A stretch of 64,000 nucleotides of DNA from Pseudomonas sp. C2B4 (GCF_013359695.1 NZ_JABFMU010000029.1:1-64000), one strand, 5' to 3'. Shown: positions 51,656-60,197, counted from the first letter of the stretch. The notes: generated by a model not told the origin, from the letters alone. Numbers and translations: made by a program.

Positions 51656-51820
51656 GGGAAAGGCTCCGGCGGCGGGCAAAAAAACCGGCCTAGATTAATC
51701 TATCCGTGGGTGTTGTCCTATAGACATTACTGTACGTTAGTCCACAAACGCTTGATCTGGCCGTGCGGGATGCGTACCTTTGCCCGCTTTTCCGAAACCG
51801 ACACCCCCCTGGAGAGCGCC

Positions 51821-52378
51821 ATGTCCGCTGATCTCGAGCATATCCGTCAAATCATGCGAGAGGCTGACTGCCTGTACACCGAAGCTGAAGTCGAGGCGGC
51901 CATCGCCCGCGTCGGTGCGCAAATCAATGATCAACTGGCGGACAGCAACCCGGTGGTGTTCTGTGTGATGAACGGCGGCCTGATTTTCTCCGGCAAACTG
52001 CTGACCCATCTGCACTTCCCGTTGGAGGCGTCCTACCTGCACGCCACCCGCTATCGCAATGAAACCAGCGGTGGCGAGCTGTTCTGGAAAGCCAAGCCTG
52101 AAGTGTCGTTCATCGACCGTGACGTGCTGATCATCGACGACATCCTCGACGAAGGTCACACCCTGGGCGCGATCATCGACTTCTGCAAGCACGCCGGCGC
52201 GCGCAAAGTGCACACCGCGGTGCTGATCGACAAGGACCACGACCGCAAGGCTCGCCCGGACCTGAAAGCCGATTTCGTCGGTTTGCCGTGCATCGACCGT
52301 TACATCTTCGGTTACGGCATGGACTACAAAGGCTACTGGCGCAACGCCAACGGGATTTTTGCCGTTAAAGGCATGTAA
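51821..52378 (+). CDS. hpt: Hypoxanthine-guanine phosphoribosyltransferase
   Basis: 185 aa from ATG 51821, with GGAGAG 4 nt upstream. PRPP-binding motif VLIIDDILDEGHTL (about residues 101-114) and the purine-site segment DRYIFGYGMDYKGYWRN. It salvages hypoxanthine and guanine to IMP and GMP. Divergent from upp-uraA. A long open frame extends upstream to 51086 but is the antisense of upp. Confidence 0.94.
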   Translation: MSADLEHIRQIMREADCLYTEAEVEAAIARVGAQINDQLADSNPVVFCVMNGGLIFSGKLLTHLHFPLEASYLHATRYRNETSGGELFWKAKPEVSFIDRDVLIIDDILDEGHTLGAIIDFCKHAGARKVHTAVLIDKDHDRKARPDLKADFVGLPCIDRYIFGYGMDYKGYWRNANGIFAVKGM

Positions 52379-52397
52379 GCCCCGCCGCAAGTCCCCC

Positions 52398-52485
52398 TGT
52401 GGGAGCGAGCCTGCTCGCGAAGGTGTCGTGTCAGTCAGATTAATGGGGCTGGCAAACTGCATTCGCGAGCAGGCTCGCTCCCACA
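52398..52485. repeat. REPIN, GTGGGAG type, ends outward
   Basis: TGTGGGAGCGAGCCTGCTCG at 52398 and its inverted copy ending CCCACA at 52485, about 38 nt spacer, between hpt and the next plus-strand gene. Confidence 0.85.
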
Positions 52486-52547
52486 ATGGTTTCATGTGCT
52501 TCCGGATAGCCATGCTAGAGTGCTCGGCCCCGATTCCGGAGCCCGTC

Positions 52548-53033
52548 ATGAGCCTTTTGATCCGCAGCTGCGCCGCCCTGTTGCTGACCCTCAGCTTGCC
52601 TTTGGCTGCCGCCCCGGCACCCATGCATGGGCAGTTCCTGCCTCCGGACGACCTGAACTTGCGCGATGCCGAACCCGAGCAGCAGCAACTGCTGCAGGTC
52701 ACCGACTATTCCGTGGTGGTCGGCAGTCAGCGTCAGTCCAATCAGCAACCGATACCGGTCACCTCGCCACTGTTGATCCGCCTCAAGGGTAAATCCCTGA
52801 ATAAAGGCGCGACGATCAATCAAGTGTTGGTCAATTTCGATGGCGAAAGCAAAAGCCTGAAAAAACCGATCTACGACGAACAGAGCAAAACCCTGACGCT
52901 TTATTACCCGATGGCGCAGTACCGGGTGGTCATCGACTTGTTGCGCAATGACACGGTGTACTGCCAGTTCCTCAGCTACGCCAATGGTCATGTCTGGGCC
53001 GATCTGCACACTGGCAGTGTTCGTCCGCGTTGA
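52548..53033 (+). CDS. Exported conserved protein of unknown function
   Basis: 161 aa from ATG 52548, SD GGAG. A signal peptide (MSLLIRSCAALLLTLSLPLA..., cut after AAA) predicts a periplasmic product. The mature part is beta-strand-rich with a single late Cys (VYCQFL). No known domain is evident. The frame is open to 52359 through the REPIN, which is not coding. It is followed by the PA4642-family gene on the same strand. Confidence 0.8.
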   Translation: MSLLIRSCAALLLTLSLPLAAAPAPMHGQFLPPDDLNLRDAEPEQQQLLQVTDYSVVVGSQRQSNQQPIPVTSPLLIRLKGKSLNKGATINQVLVNFDGESKSLKKPIYDEQSKTLTLYYPMAQYRVVIDLLRNDTVYCQFLSYANGHVWADLHTGSVRPR

Positions 53034-53096
53034 GTGCCGGGCTCGCGCAGGGGTAAACTGCCTGCCCCGTGAAATGTCTGCGAGCTGGAGTCGGCA

Positions 53097-53384
53097 ATGC
53101 GTAAAGATAAGAAACAAGTGATTGGTGACGAGATTGGCGACGAGCAGATCAAGTTGTTCCTCGATTTCGAACCGGTCGACGCCACTTCGCCTTCGTTGCA
53201 CAAGCTGATCAAGGCTTACCGTGGCCTGCGTATCGATGACTTCGAGCGCTTCCTGACGTTCTTCGTCGAGGCCGGTTACGACGTGAATGGCAAGGATGAG
53301 CACGGCAATGACTTCGTTGCCCTGATCAAGGATCAGCGCAATGCGCCGGAATACATCGAGCTGATTGAAAAGGCTCGCGGTTAA
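53097..53384 (+). CDS. PA4642-family conserved protein
   Basis: 95 aa soluble acidic protein beginning MRKDKKQVIGDEIGDEQIKL; the middle FERFLTFFVEAGYDVNGKDE has an ankyrin-like look (GYDVNGKDEHGND) but only one such unit. It matches the Pseudomonas family named after P. aeruginosa PA4642; the function is unknown. The start has GGAG about 9 nt upstream. A strong bidirectional terminator follows. Confidence 0.85.
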   Translation: MRKDKKQVIGDEIGDEQIKLFLDFEPVDATSPSLHKLIKAYRGLRIDDFERFLTFFVEAGYDVNGKDEHGNDFVALIKDQRNAPEYIELIEKARG

Positions 53385-53395
53385 GATCAAAAGGC

Positions 53396-53435
53396 AAAAA
53401 AAACGCCCCACCCTCAATGAGGACGGGGCGTTTTT
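53396..53435. terminator. Bidirectional terminator between the PA4642-like gene and mqo
   Basis: A8 - CGCCCC ... GGGGCG - T5, with a CCTCAATGAGG inner hairpin. Confidence 0.85.
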
Positions 53436-53447
53436 ATTGGAGCTGGA

Positions 53448-54956
53448 TCAAGCGTAGCTTTCGGTTTCGCTGCTGGCTTCAACCAGTTCCAGGGCGACGT
53501 TGTTCTGCGTGTTGATCTTGCGATATAGCGCAGCGTCGGTTTCCAGGACTTTCTCGCGGGCCGGGAAGATTTCTGCCAGTTTGGCAGCCCACTCGCCTTT
53601 GGCTTTGCCCGGGAAGCACTTCTCGATCAGTTCCAGCATGATCGAAACGGTCACCGACGCACCTGGCGAAGCACCGAGCAGGGCGGCAAGGGAGCCGTCC
53701 TTGGCCGCGACCAGTTCGGTACCGAACTGCAGAACGCCACCTTTTTTCGGGTCTTTCTTGATGATCTGAACCCGTTGGCCAGCCACTTCCAGGCGCCAGT
53801 CTTCGGCTTTCGCTTCCGGGTAGAAGCGACGCAGGGACTCCAGGCGCTGCTCCATCGACTGCATCACTTCACTGACCAGGTATTTGGTCAGGTCCATGTT
53901 GTTTTTCGCCACGGCCAGCATCGGACCGATGTTGCCGGCGCGAACCGACATCGGCAGGTCCATGAAGGAGCCGTGCTTGAGGAACTTGGTGGTGAAACCG
54001 GCGTACGGTCCGAACAGCAGGGATTTCTTGCCGTCGACGACGCGAGTGTCCAGGTGCGGCACGGACATCGGTGGCGAACCCACGGCAGCCTGGCTGTACA
54101 CCTTGGCCTGGTGATGCTTGACCACTTCCGGGTTGTCGCAACGCAGCCACTGGCCGCTGATCGGGAAGCCGCCGAAGCCTTTGCTCTCTTCGATGCCCGA
54201 AGCCTGCAGCAGCGGCAATGCCGCGCCGCCTGCGCCGAGGAAGACGAACTTGGCGTCGACGTCACGGGTGTTGCCGCTGTTGACGTCCTTGATGCTGACG
54301 GTCCAGCCACCGTTGTTACGCTTGAGGCCAGTGACGCGCTTGCAGTACTTGACCTGGGCATCGGGTGCGCTGGTCAGGTGCTTGAGCAACTGGTTGGTCA
54401 GGGCGCCGAAGTTGACGTCGGTGCCGTTGATTACACGGGTGGCGGCGAGGGTTTCGCCAGCGTCACGCCCCGGCATCATCAACGGCATCCATTCCGCCAT
54501 TTTCGCCTTGTCTTCGGTGTATTCCATGTCCGCGAAGGCGTGGTGCTTGCTCAGCACCTTGAAGCGTTCCTTGAGGAAGGAAACGCCGCTGTCGCCTTGA
54601 ACGAAACTCAGGTGCGGCACCGGGCTGATGAAGGACTTGCACGAACCGAAGGTGCCTTTTTTGGTCAGGTACGACCAGAACTGCTTCGACACCTCGAACT
54701 GGGTGTTGATGTGCACGGCTTTCTTGATGTCGACGGTGCCATCGGCAGCCTGCGGTGTGTAGTTCAACTCGCACAGGCCGGCGTGACCGGTACCGGCGTT
54801 GTTCCATGGGTTGGAACTCTCCGCGGCACCGGAATCCATCAGCTCGACGACTTCCAGCTTGATCGCGGGGTCGAGCTCTTTGAGCAGTACGGCGAGGGTG
54901 GCACTCATGATGCCGGCCCCAACCAGTACTACGTCGACTGCTTCGTTATGCGCCAT
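53448..54956 (-). CDS. mqo: Malate:quinone oxidoreductase
   Basis: 502 aa membrane-associated FAD enzyme oxidising malate to oxaloacetate with quinone as acceptor. N-terminal FAD loop VDVVLVGAGIMSATLAVLL, then ESSNPWNNAGTGHAGLCELNYTP (key parts NNAGTGHAG and CELNYTP), which is diagnostic for Mqo, and PHLDTR in the active-site region. SD TTGGAG is upstream of ATG 54956. The Mqo length norm is about 500-550. The 450-codon opposite frame is a shadow. Confidence 0.96.
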   Translation of the reverse strand: MAHNEAVDVVLVGAGIMSATLAVLLKELDPAIKLEVVELMDSGAAESSNPWNNAGTGHAGLCELNYTPQAADGTVDIKKAVHINTQFEVSKQFWSYLTKKGTFGSCKSFISPVPHLSFVQGDSGVSFLKERFKVLSKHHAFADMEYTEDKAKMAEWMPLMMPGRDAGETLAATRVINGTDVNFGALTNQLLKHLTSAPDAQVKYCKRVTGLKRNNGGWTVSIKDVNSGNTRDVDAKFVFLGAGGAALPLLQASGIEESKGFGGFPISGQWLRCDNPEVVKHHQAKVYSQAAVGSPPMSVPHLDTRVVDGKKSLLFGPYAGFTTKFLKHGSFMDLPMSVRAGNIGPMLAVAKNNMDLTKYLVSEVMQSMEQRLESLRRFYPEAKAEDWRLEVAGQRVQIIKKDPKKGGVLQFGTELVAAKDGSLAALLGASPGASVTVSIMLELIEKCFPGKAKGEWAAKLAEIFPAREKVLETDAALYRKINTQNNVALELVEASSETESYA

Positions 54957-55695
54957 TTAACGCGTCTCCAAAATCTGCAGCACCAAATTGACGGCATGGC
55001 TGCCAGGAGTGACGGGGCGTGTCTGTGTTGCCCCAGGTACCCATGGCAGGATCGCCATGTCCGAATCTTCGCAATTTTTTGCAACTTCGACGGACGCTAC
55101 CTGCCGGGTCTAATCAGAGTCCCATGAACTCATTTCAACGAGCGGCTGGCAATTCGACTTATGGTCGATACATCCGTTTGTGCAACCAAATCCGTAGCGG
55201 ACAGGCTTCAGGCTCCGGTATTCGAGGTGTACTCGGTCCTGTGTCGTCGGGCTGTTGTAGACGCTAATGGTGCATGTTCAGACGCAAAACTATTCATTTG
55301 CTCGCCACACTCTTGTGAAGTTGTGAAAACCCGTTTTTTTCACGCTCTTTTGAAGACGTGAACCTCAAAAAGGGCTGTCCCAGCCTGGCACCGTGCCCGG
55401 ATGGTTGGCCGCCAGGCAATACATGGCGGGCAAATCGGGCAAACAGCTCAGTGACCGAGCGTAATGACAGCTCTGCAGATTCGCGAAAAGTGGAGTTTTT
55501 GCTTCAAGAACAGCAAGCGCGCCAGCTTCACTCGATCTGTGTGGGCGGCTCTCTGTGGGCGGTGCGGGGTGTCAATACCAGGGCATTGACGATGCTGCGA
55601 GGCCCGATCAGGAGACGTCCTTATAATCGGGGGGAGATTGTAGCGAAGAAACGCGGGGAATTGGTCGTGTTTGATGACTTTTATTAGGCGTCTGG
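54957..55695. other. Long intergenic region (739 nt) upstream of mqo
   Basis: No frame here looks coding; a 109-codon plus-strand frame (55358-55687) has Arg/Pro/Ser-rich composition and no SD. Visible items: the mqo SD, an inverted repeat GTGAAAA...TTTTCAC at 55323-55343, and an isolated perfect TATAAT at 55622 facing right without a matched -35. It could hold complex mqo regulation or a small RNA, but I cannot show either. Confidence 0.4.
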
Positions 55696-55929
55696 TCAGG
55701 TCGTTAACAGTTGCTGCCCTCGTGAGCGAGGCTGGCGCTGGGTGACGCGGGCGCTGGCGGGCAGCGGCTGGTGCAACCAGTTCAGGCGGATTTCCTCGAT
55801 TTCGACCCAGCCATCGCCCATGGGCTGAAGGCTGCACTGCTTGAATGCCTGGCAATGACCGTTGCTGTCGAGCAGGGCGAAGCAGCGATGCAACGGGCGT
55901 GGTGCGAACATTGAGATGAGAAAGCGCAT
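55696..55929 (-). CDS. Small conserved hypothetical protein (77 aa)
   Basis: MRFLISMFAPRPLHRCFALLDSNGHCQAF-type start, then GDGWVEIEEIRLNWLHQPLPA and a basic tail. Good codon bias for Pseudomonas and an acceptable purine-rich SD (ACAAGGTC, about 8 nt upstream). No domain recognised. It stands alone, divergent from yajG. Confidence 0.65.
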   Translation of the reverse strand: MRFLISMFAPRPLHRCFALLDSNGHCQAFKQCSLQPMGDGWVEIEEIRLNWLHQPLPASARVTQRQPRSRGQQLLTT

Positions 55930-56134
55930 GGCAAATGACCTTGTGGGTGATTGCCATCTACATTGTCAGCCAGTCGTGACGCGCCGGTGAAAGGAGGGTG
56001 AACGATGTGTGACATCGAACCCCGACCTACAGGGCTTGTCAGAGAATTCAGCAATCGCTGCGAGATGCTAGTTCGCCGCAGTGGCGCACCGCTATACTGC
56101 CGGCCTGTTTGTGCCTGATTCTGGAGAGAAGAGC

Positions 56135-56719
56135 ATGTTGCAACGCCTGTTGTTCGGTTTGATCACTGTGACCAGCTTGACGCTGGTCGGCTGCGCCCAC
56201 AGCCCGCAACAACTGAACCCGGAACCCAAGCTGACGGCGCAACTGGCCCCGGTAGGCCACGGCCAGCCGGTGGTGGTGCGAGTGGTGGACGGTCGTCCGT
56301 CGCCGACTTTGGGCACCCGTGGTGGCCTGTACCCGGAAACCAGCGCGATTACCGTACAGGGCGCGCAGATCCTGCCAAAGCTTCAGGCCCAGGCCGAAGC
56401 CGCCGTGCGCCTGTTGGGCTTCACCCCGACGGCCAATGCGATGAACGCTCCACAACTGACCGTGACCCTGGCCGAGCTGAAGTATCAGTCGCCTAAGGAA
56501 GGCATGTATGTGACCGAGGCGACCATTGGCGCCACCTTCCGCTCCGATGTGCAGAATGCCAATCGCCGTTACAGCGGCCGTTACGGCGCGTCCCTGGACC
56601 AGCGCTTCGGCATGGCGCCGAACCAGGAAACCAACACCAAGCTGGTCAGCGACGTGTTGAGCGACGCATTGACCCGCCTGTTCAAAGACCCGACCGTGGG
56701 TCAGATTCTCGGCGAATAA
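56135..56719 (+). CDS. yajG: YajG-family lipoprotein
   Basis: 194 aa from ATG 56135, SD GGAGAGAAGAG. Lipobox LTLVGC (Cys about residue 20) predicts an outer-membrane lipoprotein. The body (VVVRVVDGRPSPTLGTRGG ... LPKLQAQAEAAVRLLGFTP) matches E. coli YajG, whose function is unknown. It is followed by a terminator and a REPIN. Confidence 0.88.
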   Translation: MLQRLLFGLITVTSLTLVGCAHSPQQLNPEPKLTAQLAPVGHGQPVVVRVVDGRPSPTLGTRGGLYPETSAITVQGAQILPKLQAQAEAAVRLLGFTPTANAMNAPQLTVTLAELKYQSPKEGMYVTEATIGATFRSDVQNANRRYSGRYGASLDQRFGMAPNQETNTKLVSDVLSDALTRLFKDPTVGQILGE

Positions 56720-56733
56720 CCTTTCGCGAGATG

Positions 56734-56771
56734 AAAAAAAGCCCGGTGCCAGCGATGGTTCCGGGCTTTTT
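56734..56771 (+). terminator. Terminator of yajG
   Basis: A7 - GCCCGG (56741-56746) pairs with CCGGGC (56761-56766) - T5. Confidence 0.85.
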
Positions 56772-56791
56772 CATATCTGCTGGTACTCAAC

Positions 56792-56891
56792 TGTAGGAGC
56801 GAGCCTGCTCGCGATGGTCGTTAACGACTACGCAGGGCATCTGATACCCCGCGGCGCCCTGAAGTCCATCGCGAGCAGGCTCGCTCCTACA
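56792..56891. repeat. REPIN, GTAGGAG type, ends outward, conserved spacer
   Basis: TGTAGGAGCGAGCCTGCTCG at 56792 and its inverted copy ending CCTACA at 56891. The spacer starts GATGGTCGTTAACGACTACG, as in the elements at 17725 and 24916. Confidence 0.85.
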
Positions 56892-56906
56892 GGGGAACAC
56901 CTGGTG

Positions 56907-57113
56907 TCACGCGGCTTGTGAATAAAAATCCAGCACACTCACCCCCGTCAGCAAATCCGCTTCCGGCAAATCCGCATGCTGATGACCGCCCAGTGCGCAA
57001 TACACCAGCCAGTGACGGTCCTGGACATTAAAGGCGAGACTGCCAACGAGGGTTTGTTGTTCTTCGCTGTGGCTGATGAGGTAGAGGCGATCCTGGTTTT
57101 CGGCGTGGAGCAT
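56907..57113 (-). CDS. Small conserved hypothetical protein (68 aa or longer)
   Basis: From ATG 57113: MLHAENQDRLYLISHSEEQQ, ending VSVLDFYSQAA. The same frame stays open upstream for over 30 codons with protein-like content (…EYASLSPLETDTDCV), but has no ATG, GTG or TTG I could place with an SD, so the true start is unresolved. No domain recognised. It is divergent from the small membrane protein at 57308. Confidence 0.55.
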   Translation of the reverse strand: MLHAENQDRLYLISHSEEQQTLVGSLAFNVQDRHWLVYCALGGHQHADLPEADLLTGVSVLDFYSQAA

Positions 57114-57307
57114 GACGCAGTCCGTGTCGGTTTCGAGGGGCGACAGACTGGCGTATTCAGATGACGAAGCTGTGACTCGGGGCAGCCTTTGGTCAATTGT
57201 TTCGTTATTTGTCGGAAAGAGAGGGCAGGTGGGGAGGCTTTCGGTAGAATCCGCGCCGCGGTTGTCGGCTTGGCGACTGCCACACCTGTTTTTGTTTGAG
57301 GTTTGTG

Positions 57308-57586
57308 ATGTCGCTGCATTTGATGACGCTGTTAACCGCCCATCCCGCCAAATTGATCAACCTGCTGGCTTTGTTCTTTGCCTTCCCGGGCGGCTGGTTG
57401 CTGCACGCCACGCGTCGCCGCGAACAGCGCGCCATGGCCAGTCTCCAGGCACAGCGCCAGAACCGTCCCAGCCAAGAGCCCACGCTGGATTGGGCGACCC
57501 TGCGCATGAACCGGTTTTTCTACGTCTTTGGCTTTGCCTGCCTCGGCCTGGCGCTGCTCGTATCCTGGATCAGCACCCGCGTCTGA
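57308..57586 (+). CDS. Small two-helix membrane protein
   Basis: 92 aa from ATG 57308 (MSLHLMTLLTAHPAKLINLL). Two hydrophobic segments (about residues 14-33 and 68-88) flank a basic, Gln-rich cytoplasmic or periplasmic loop (ATRRREQRAMASLQAQRQNR). No known family recognised. Monocistronic, followed by a perfect hairpin. Confidence 0.72.
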   Translation: MSLHLMTLLTAHPAKLINLLALFFAFPGGWLLHATRRREQRAMASLQAQRQNRPSQEPTLDWATLRMNRFFYVFGFACLGLALLVSWISTRV

Positions 57587-57616
57587 AACTTACGCAAATT
57601 CTGTGGCGAACAAATA

Positions 57617-57642
57617 ACAACGGCGCCCGAAGGCGCCGTTGT
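57617..57642. terminator. Hairpin between convergent genes
   Basis: ACAACGGCGCC-CGAA-GGCGCCGTTGT, an 11-bp perfect stem with a stable loop. The U-run is poor, but its position between convergent stops suggests termination. Confidence 0.6.
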
Positions 57643-57653
57643 CGTAACCAGGG

Positions 57654-58820
57654 TTAAAGCGGCAATCCGGCCTTCACCCGATACTGATTGCGCACCGGCG
57701 TCGCATATTGCAGCACCAGGAACGGGCGATGTTCCTCGGGGCAGGTATCCAGTCGTTGCTGCCATTCGGCCTGGGCCTTGGCCAGTTCATCGGCAGCAAA
57801 AATCTCGGCGGCTTTCGGCACCTGCAATTGCGGGTCGGCGTCCTTCCATTGGGCGTACGCCAGGTAGTGCACCGGGAACAGGCGATAACCGCCCAGAATC
57901 TGCTTGTCCATTTCGACTGCCAACTGCTTGGTGTCTTCGAACAACTCGGTAATCGGCGCGGCAAAGTTCACATGCACCCGGCCTTTGTAGCCGGTGATGC
58001 CCTTGGCGATGCTCACGTCGTCCTCACCCGGCACCTTGGTATAGGAGCCGGTCGTCGCACGGATGTAGAGTTCGCGGGCCTTTGCCTGATCGCACGGGTC
58101 GTACTCGTAGCTGATCGACACCGGCGTCAGGTTCAGCGAGCGGATGACTTCGCCGAACGGCTCGTCCTTGCGGCTCATGTGGAACATCTTGAGAATCGCC
58201 GACTCGGTACGGTCGTCGCCGTCCTTGGCCCGGCCTTCAGCCTGGGCAATCCAGATCGAGGCGCAATCGTTGCGGATCGAATGGTTGATGTAGGCCGAGA
58301 GCAATTGATAGGCCGCCATTTTCTCGCGGCGTCCGGTGATCGAACGGTGCACGATAAAGCTCTTGTTCAGGCGCATCAGGTCGCTGACGAAGGGCTTTTG
58401 CAGCAGGTTGTCGCCAATGGCGATGCGGGGGGTCGGCAGGCCAGCGTGGTACACGGCATAGTTGACGAAGGCCGGGTCCATCACGATGTCGCGGTGGTTG
58501 GCGATGAACAGGTAGGCACTGCCGGACTTGAACTGCTCGACACCGGTGTAGGTCACCCCGTCCGTGGCACGTTCGATGGTGTGATCGACGTAATGCTCGA
58601 CCTTGTCCTGCAAGGTGGCCACCGACGTGATGCCGGCGAACTCACGGCGCAGGCGATGAGCTATAAGGGGTTTGAGCGCCCAGCCTAAAGCGCCGGCAAA
58701 ACGCGGGAAGCGGAAGTGGGTGAGGATATCTAGAAACGCCTTGTCGCCGAGCAGTCGTGCCAGCACTGCCGGGACTTCGCTGTCGTCGTAAGGTCGGATG
58801 GCATCGAATTCGCCCATCAT
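57654..58820 (-). CDS. PlsC-type acyltransferase
   Basis: 388 aa. Acyltransferase block I NHRDIVMD (H-x4-D type) near residue 108, with FIVHRSITGRREKM and WIAQAEGRAKDG as later blocks (the latter carrying the E-G-R acyl-acceptor motif). It belongs to the lysophospholipid/glycerol acyltransferase superfamily. Its length and long C-terminal region (EHRPFLVLQYATPVRNQYR) are unlike small PlsC enzymes, so the acceptor may not be LPA. ATG 58820 (or 58817) with AAGAGAG upstream. Confidence 0.85.
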   Translation of the reverse strand: MMGEFDAIRPYDDSEVPAVLARLLGDKAFLDILTHFRFPRFAGALGWALKPLIAHRLRREFAGITSVATLQDKVEHYVDHTIERATDGVTYTGVEQFKSGSAYLFIANHRDIVMDPAFVNYAVYHAGLPTPRIAIGDNLLQKPFVSDLMRLNKSFIVHRSITGRREKMAAYQLLSAYINHSIRNDCASIWIAQAEGRAKDGDDRTESAILKMFHMSRKDEPFGEVIRSLNLTPVSISYEYDPCDQAKARELYIRATTGSYTKVPGEDDVSIAKGITGYKGRVHVNFAAPITELFEDTKQLAVEMDKQILGGYRLFPVHYLAYAQWKDADPQLQVPKAAEIFAADELAKAQAEWQQRLDTCPEEHRPFLVLQYATPVRNQYRVKAGLPL

Positions 58821-58959
58821 GCTCTCTTGTTAGAAACGGCTAGGGTAAGTAAAGGTTCTGATCAAAAACCGGCAGGGTACGGTCTGAAAAAGTAGCCAGA
58901 CAAAAATAGCCCTGCAAATAGACCGGCGATTATACGCACAAGTCACCCGGGAGACCGCG

Positions 58960-59142
58960 ATGCTGGAAAGCGCACTTTATGAATGTCCGTATTGTGGTGA
59001 GGAAGTCGAGACGTCACTGGATCTGTCCGGTGGGGATCAGACCTATATTGAAGACTGTCAGGTGTGCTGCCGGCCGATAACCTTTGTGTTGCAGGTTCAC
59101 GGCGAAGAATGGCATCTCGAAGTGTTCGCCGAGAACGATTGA
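58960..59142 (+). CDS. CPXCG-motif cysteine-rich small protein
   Basis: 60 aa with two CxxC knuckles: CPYCGEE (about residue 8) and CQVCCRP (about 45), the CPXCG family zinc-ribbon. Family function unknown. The stop is 8 nt before the DUF2007 gene; the two are commonly adjacent. Confidence 0.88.
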   Translation: MLESALYECPYCGEEVETSLDLSGGDQTYIEDCQVCCRPITFVLQVHGEEWHLEVFAEND

Positions 59143-59150
59143 GGACATCT

Positions 59151-59411
59151 ATGCAGCGAATCTATGAACCGGAAAACCTGATGGAAGGCGAGTTGCTGCA
59201 AGGCATGCTCGCCAGCGAAGGCATCGAGGCGCATCTGGTAGGGCGCGATCTGGTCGGTGCCAGCGGCGAACTGCCGATCTTCGGTTTGCTGGGGCTGGCG
59301 GTGGATAACGACCAGGCCGATTACGCCCGCGAACTGATCCGAGCGTACAATGCCGCGCTGCCGCTATCGGGTGATGAACCGGAGAGCTTTCCCGGCACGC
59401 TGGTCTGTTAG
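59151..59411 (+). CDS. DUF2007 putative signal-transducing protein
   Basis: 86 aa from ATG 59151. RIYEPENLMEGELLQGMLASEGIEAHLVG is the DUF2007 fold; key parts are NLMEGELL and GLLGLAVDNDQADYA. Called 'signal transducing' from PII-like similarity; not proven. It overlaps nothing, in tandem with the CPXCG gene. Confidence 0.85.
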   Translation: MQRIYEPENLMEGELLQGMLASEGIEAHLVGRDLVGASGELPIFGLLGLAVDNDQADYARELIRAYNAALPLSGDEPESFPGTLVC

Positions 59412-59447
59412 GCTGGTCGTTCGTTTGATCAAGAGTCGTGCTGCCCC

Positions 59448-60071
59448 ATGTGTGGACGTTATGCCCTGTTTCGCTGGAACCCGGCCTTCGCGGCCCTGCC
59501 CGGCTTTCCCGCCGATCAGCAGGCCCAGTGGAACATTTCCCCCAATGATTCGGTGTTGATCCTGCGTGCCGGCGAAAACGGTCAGCGCGGGTTGGCCCGT
59601 GCGCGATGGGGGCTGACACCGCCATGGCTGACCGATCTATCCCGTACCCCCGCTCATGCCCGGGCCGAAACCGTGGCCGAGCAGCCGATGTTTCGCGAAG
59701 CCCTGCGTCTGCGCCGTTGCCTGCTGCCCGCCAATGGTTTCTACGAGTGGCGCGGCACCACGCGCAAGCGTCCGTACTGGCTGACGCCGGGGGAAGGCTC
59801 GTCGCTGTTTTTTGCGGCGATTTGGGAAGCGTATCCCGTTCAGGAGCAGGTATGGCTGAGCACGGCGGTGATCACTCAGCCGGCTGCCAGTCAGCGCCGA
59901 CCGTTGATTCTCGATGCGGCGGGGCAGGAAGCCTGGCTTGATCCGGAAACACCGTTGCATGCCTTGCAAGCTTTGTTGGCCAGTGAACCTGCGGCGTTGC
60001 GCGAGCGGGTGTTGGCGAACATGGTCAATGATCCGAAGCTCAATGGGCCGGAGTGTCTGACCCCGGGCTGA
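59448..60071 (+). CDS. SRAP/HMCES-like protein with altered active site
   Basis: 207 aa, starting MCGRYALF so Cys2 (the residue that crosslinks abasic DNA in YedK/HMCES) is first after Met removal. PANGFYEWRG keeps the family Glu (E100). Two other usual active-site residues differ: the Asn of NARxET is His70 (AHARAET), and the C-terminal IHDRRPLVL motif is shortened to AASQRRPLIL, with no His. It may still form the crosslink, but the self-reversal chemistry that uses the His may be changed. No LexA box precedes it. Confidence 0.88.
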   Translation: MCGRYALFRWNPAFAALPGFPADQQAQWNISPNDSVLILRAGENGQRGLARARWGLTPPWLTDLSRTPAHARAETVAEQPMFREALRLRRCLLPANGFYEWRGTTRKRPYWLTPGEGSSLFFAAIWEAYPVQEQVWLSTAVITQPAASQRRPLILDAAGQEAWLDPETPLHALQALLASEPAALRERVLANMVNDPKLNGPECLTPG

Positions 60072-60091
60072 TGAGTTGTTGGTTCTGGCCC

Positions 60092-60186
60092 CTTCGCGAG
60101 CAGGCTCGCTCCTACATTTGATCTCCAGTGAACACAGAATATGTGTAGGACAGAGATCCAGTGTGGGAGCGAGCCTGCTCGCGAAG
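60092..60186. repeat. REPIN, GTGGGAG ends inward
   Basis: CTTCGCGAGCAGGCTCGCTC at 60092 and inverted copy ending GCGAAG at 60186; the first arm has CCTACA and the second TGTGGG, so it mixes the two subtypes. Confidence 0.85.
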
Positions 60187-60197
60187 AGGCCTTTGGA

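Noticed and set aside
51086..51820. An N-terminal extension of hpt to 51086
   Set aside because: The extension lies antisense to upp and through the divergent promoter gap; hpt begins at 51821 with an SD.
53775..55127. 450-codon plus-strand frame opposite mqo
   Set aside because: Antisense shadow of an intact Mqo with its FAD motif.
55358..55687. 109-codon plus-strand frame in the mqo upstream gap
   Set aside because: Arg/Pro/Ser-rich, poor codon usage, no SD, no domain.
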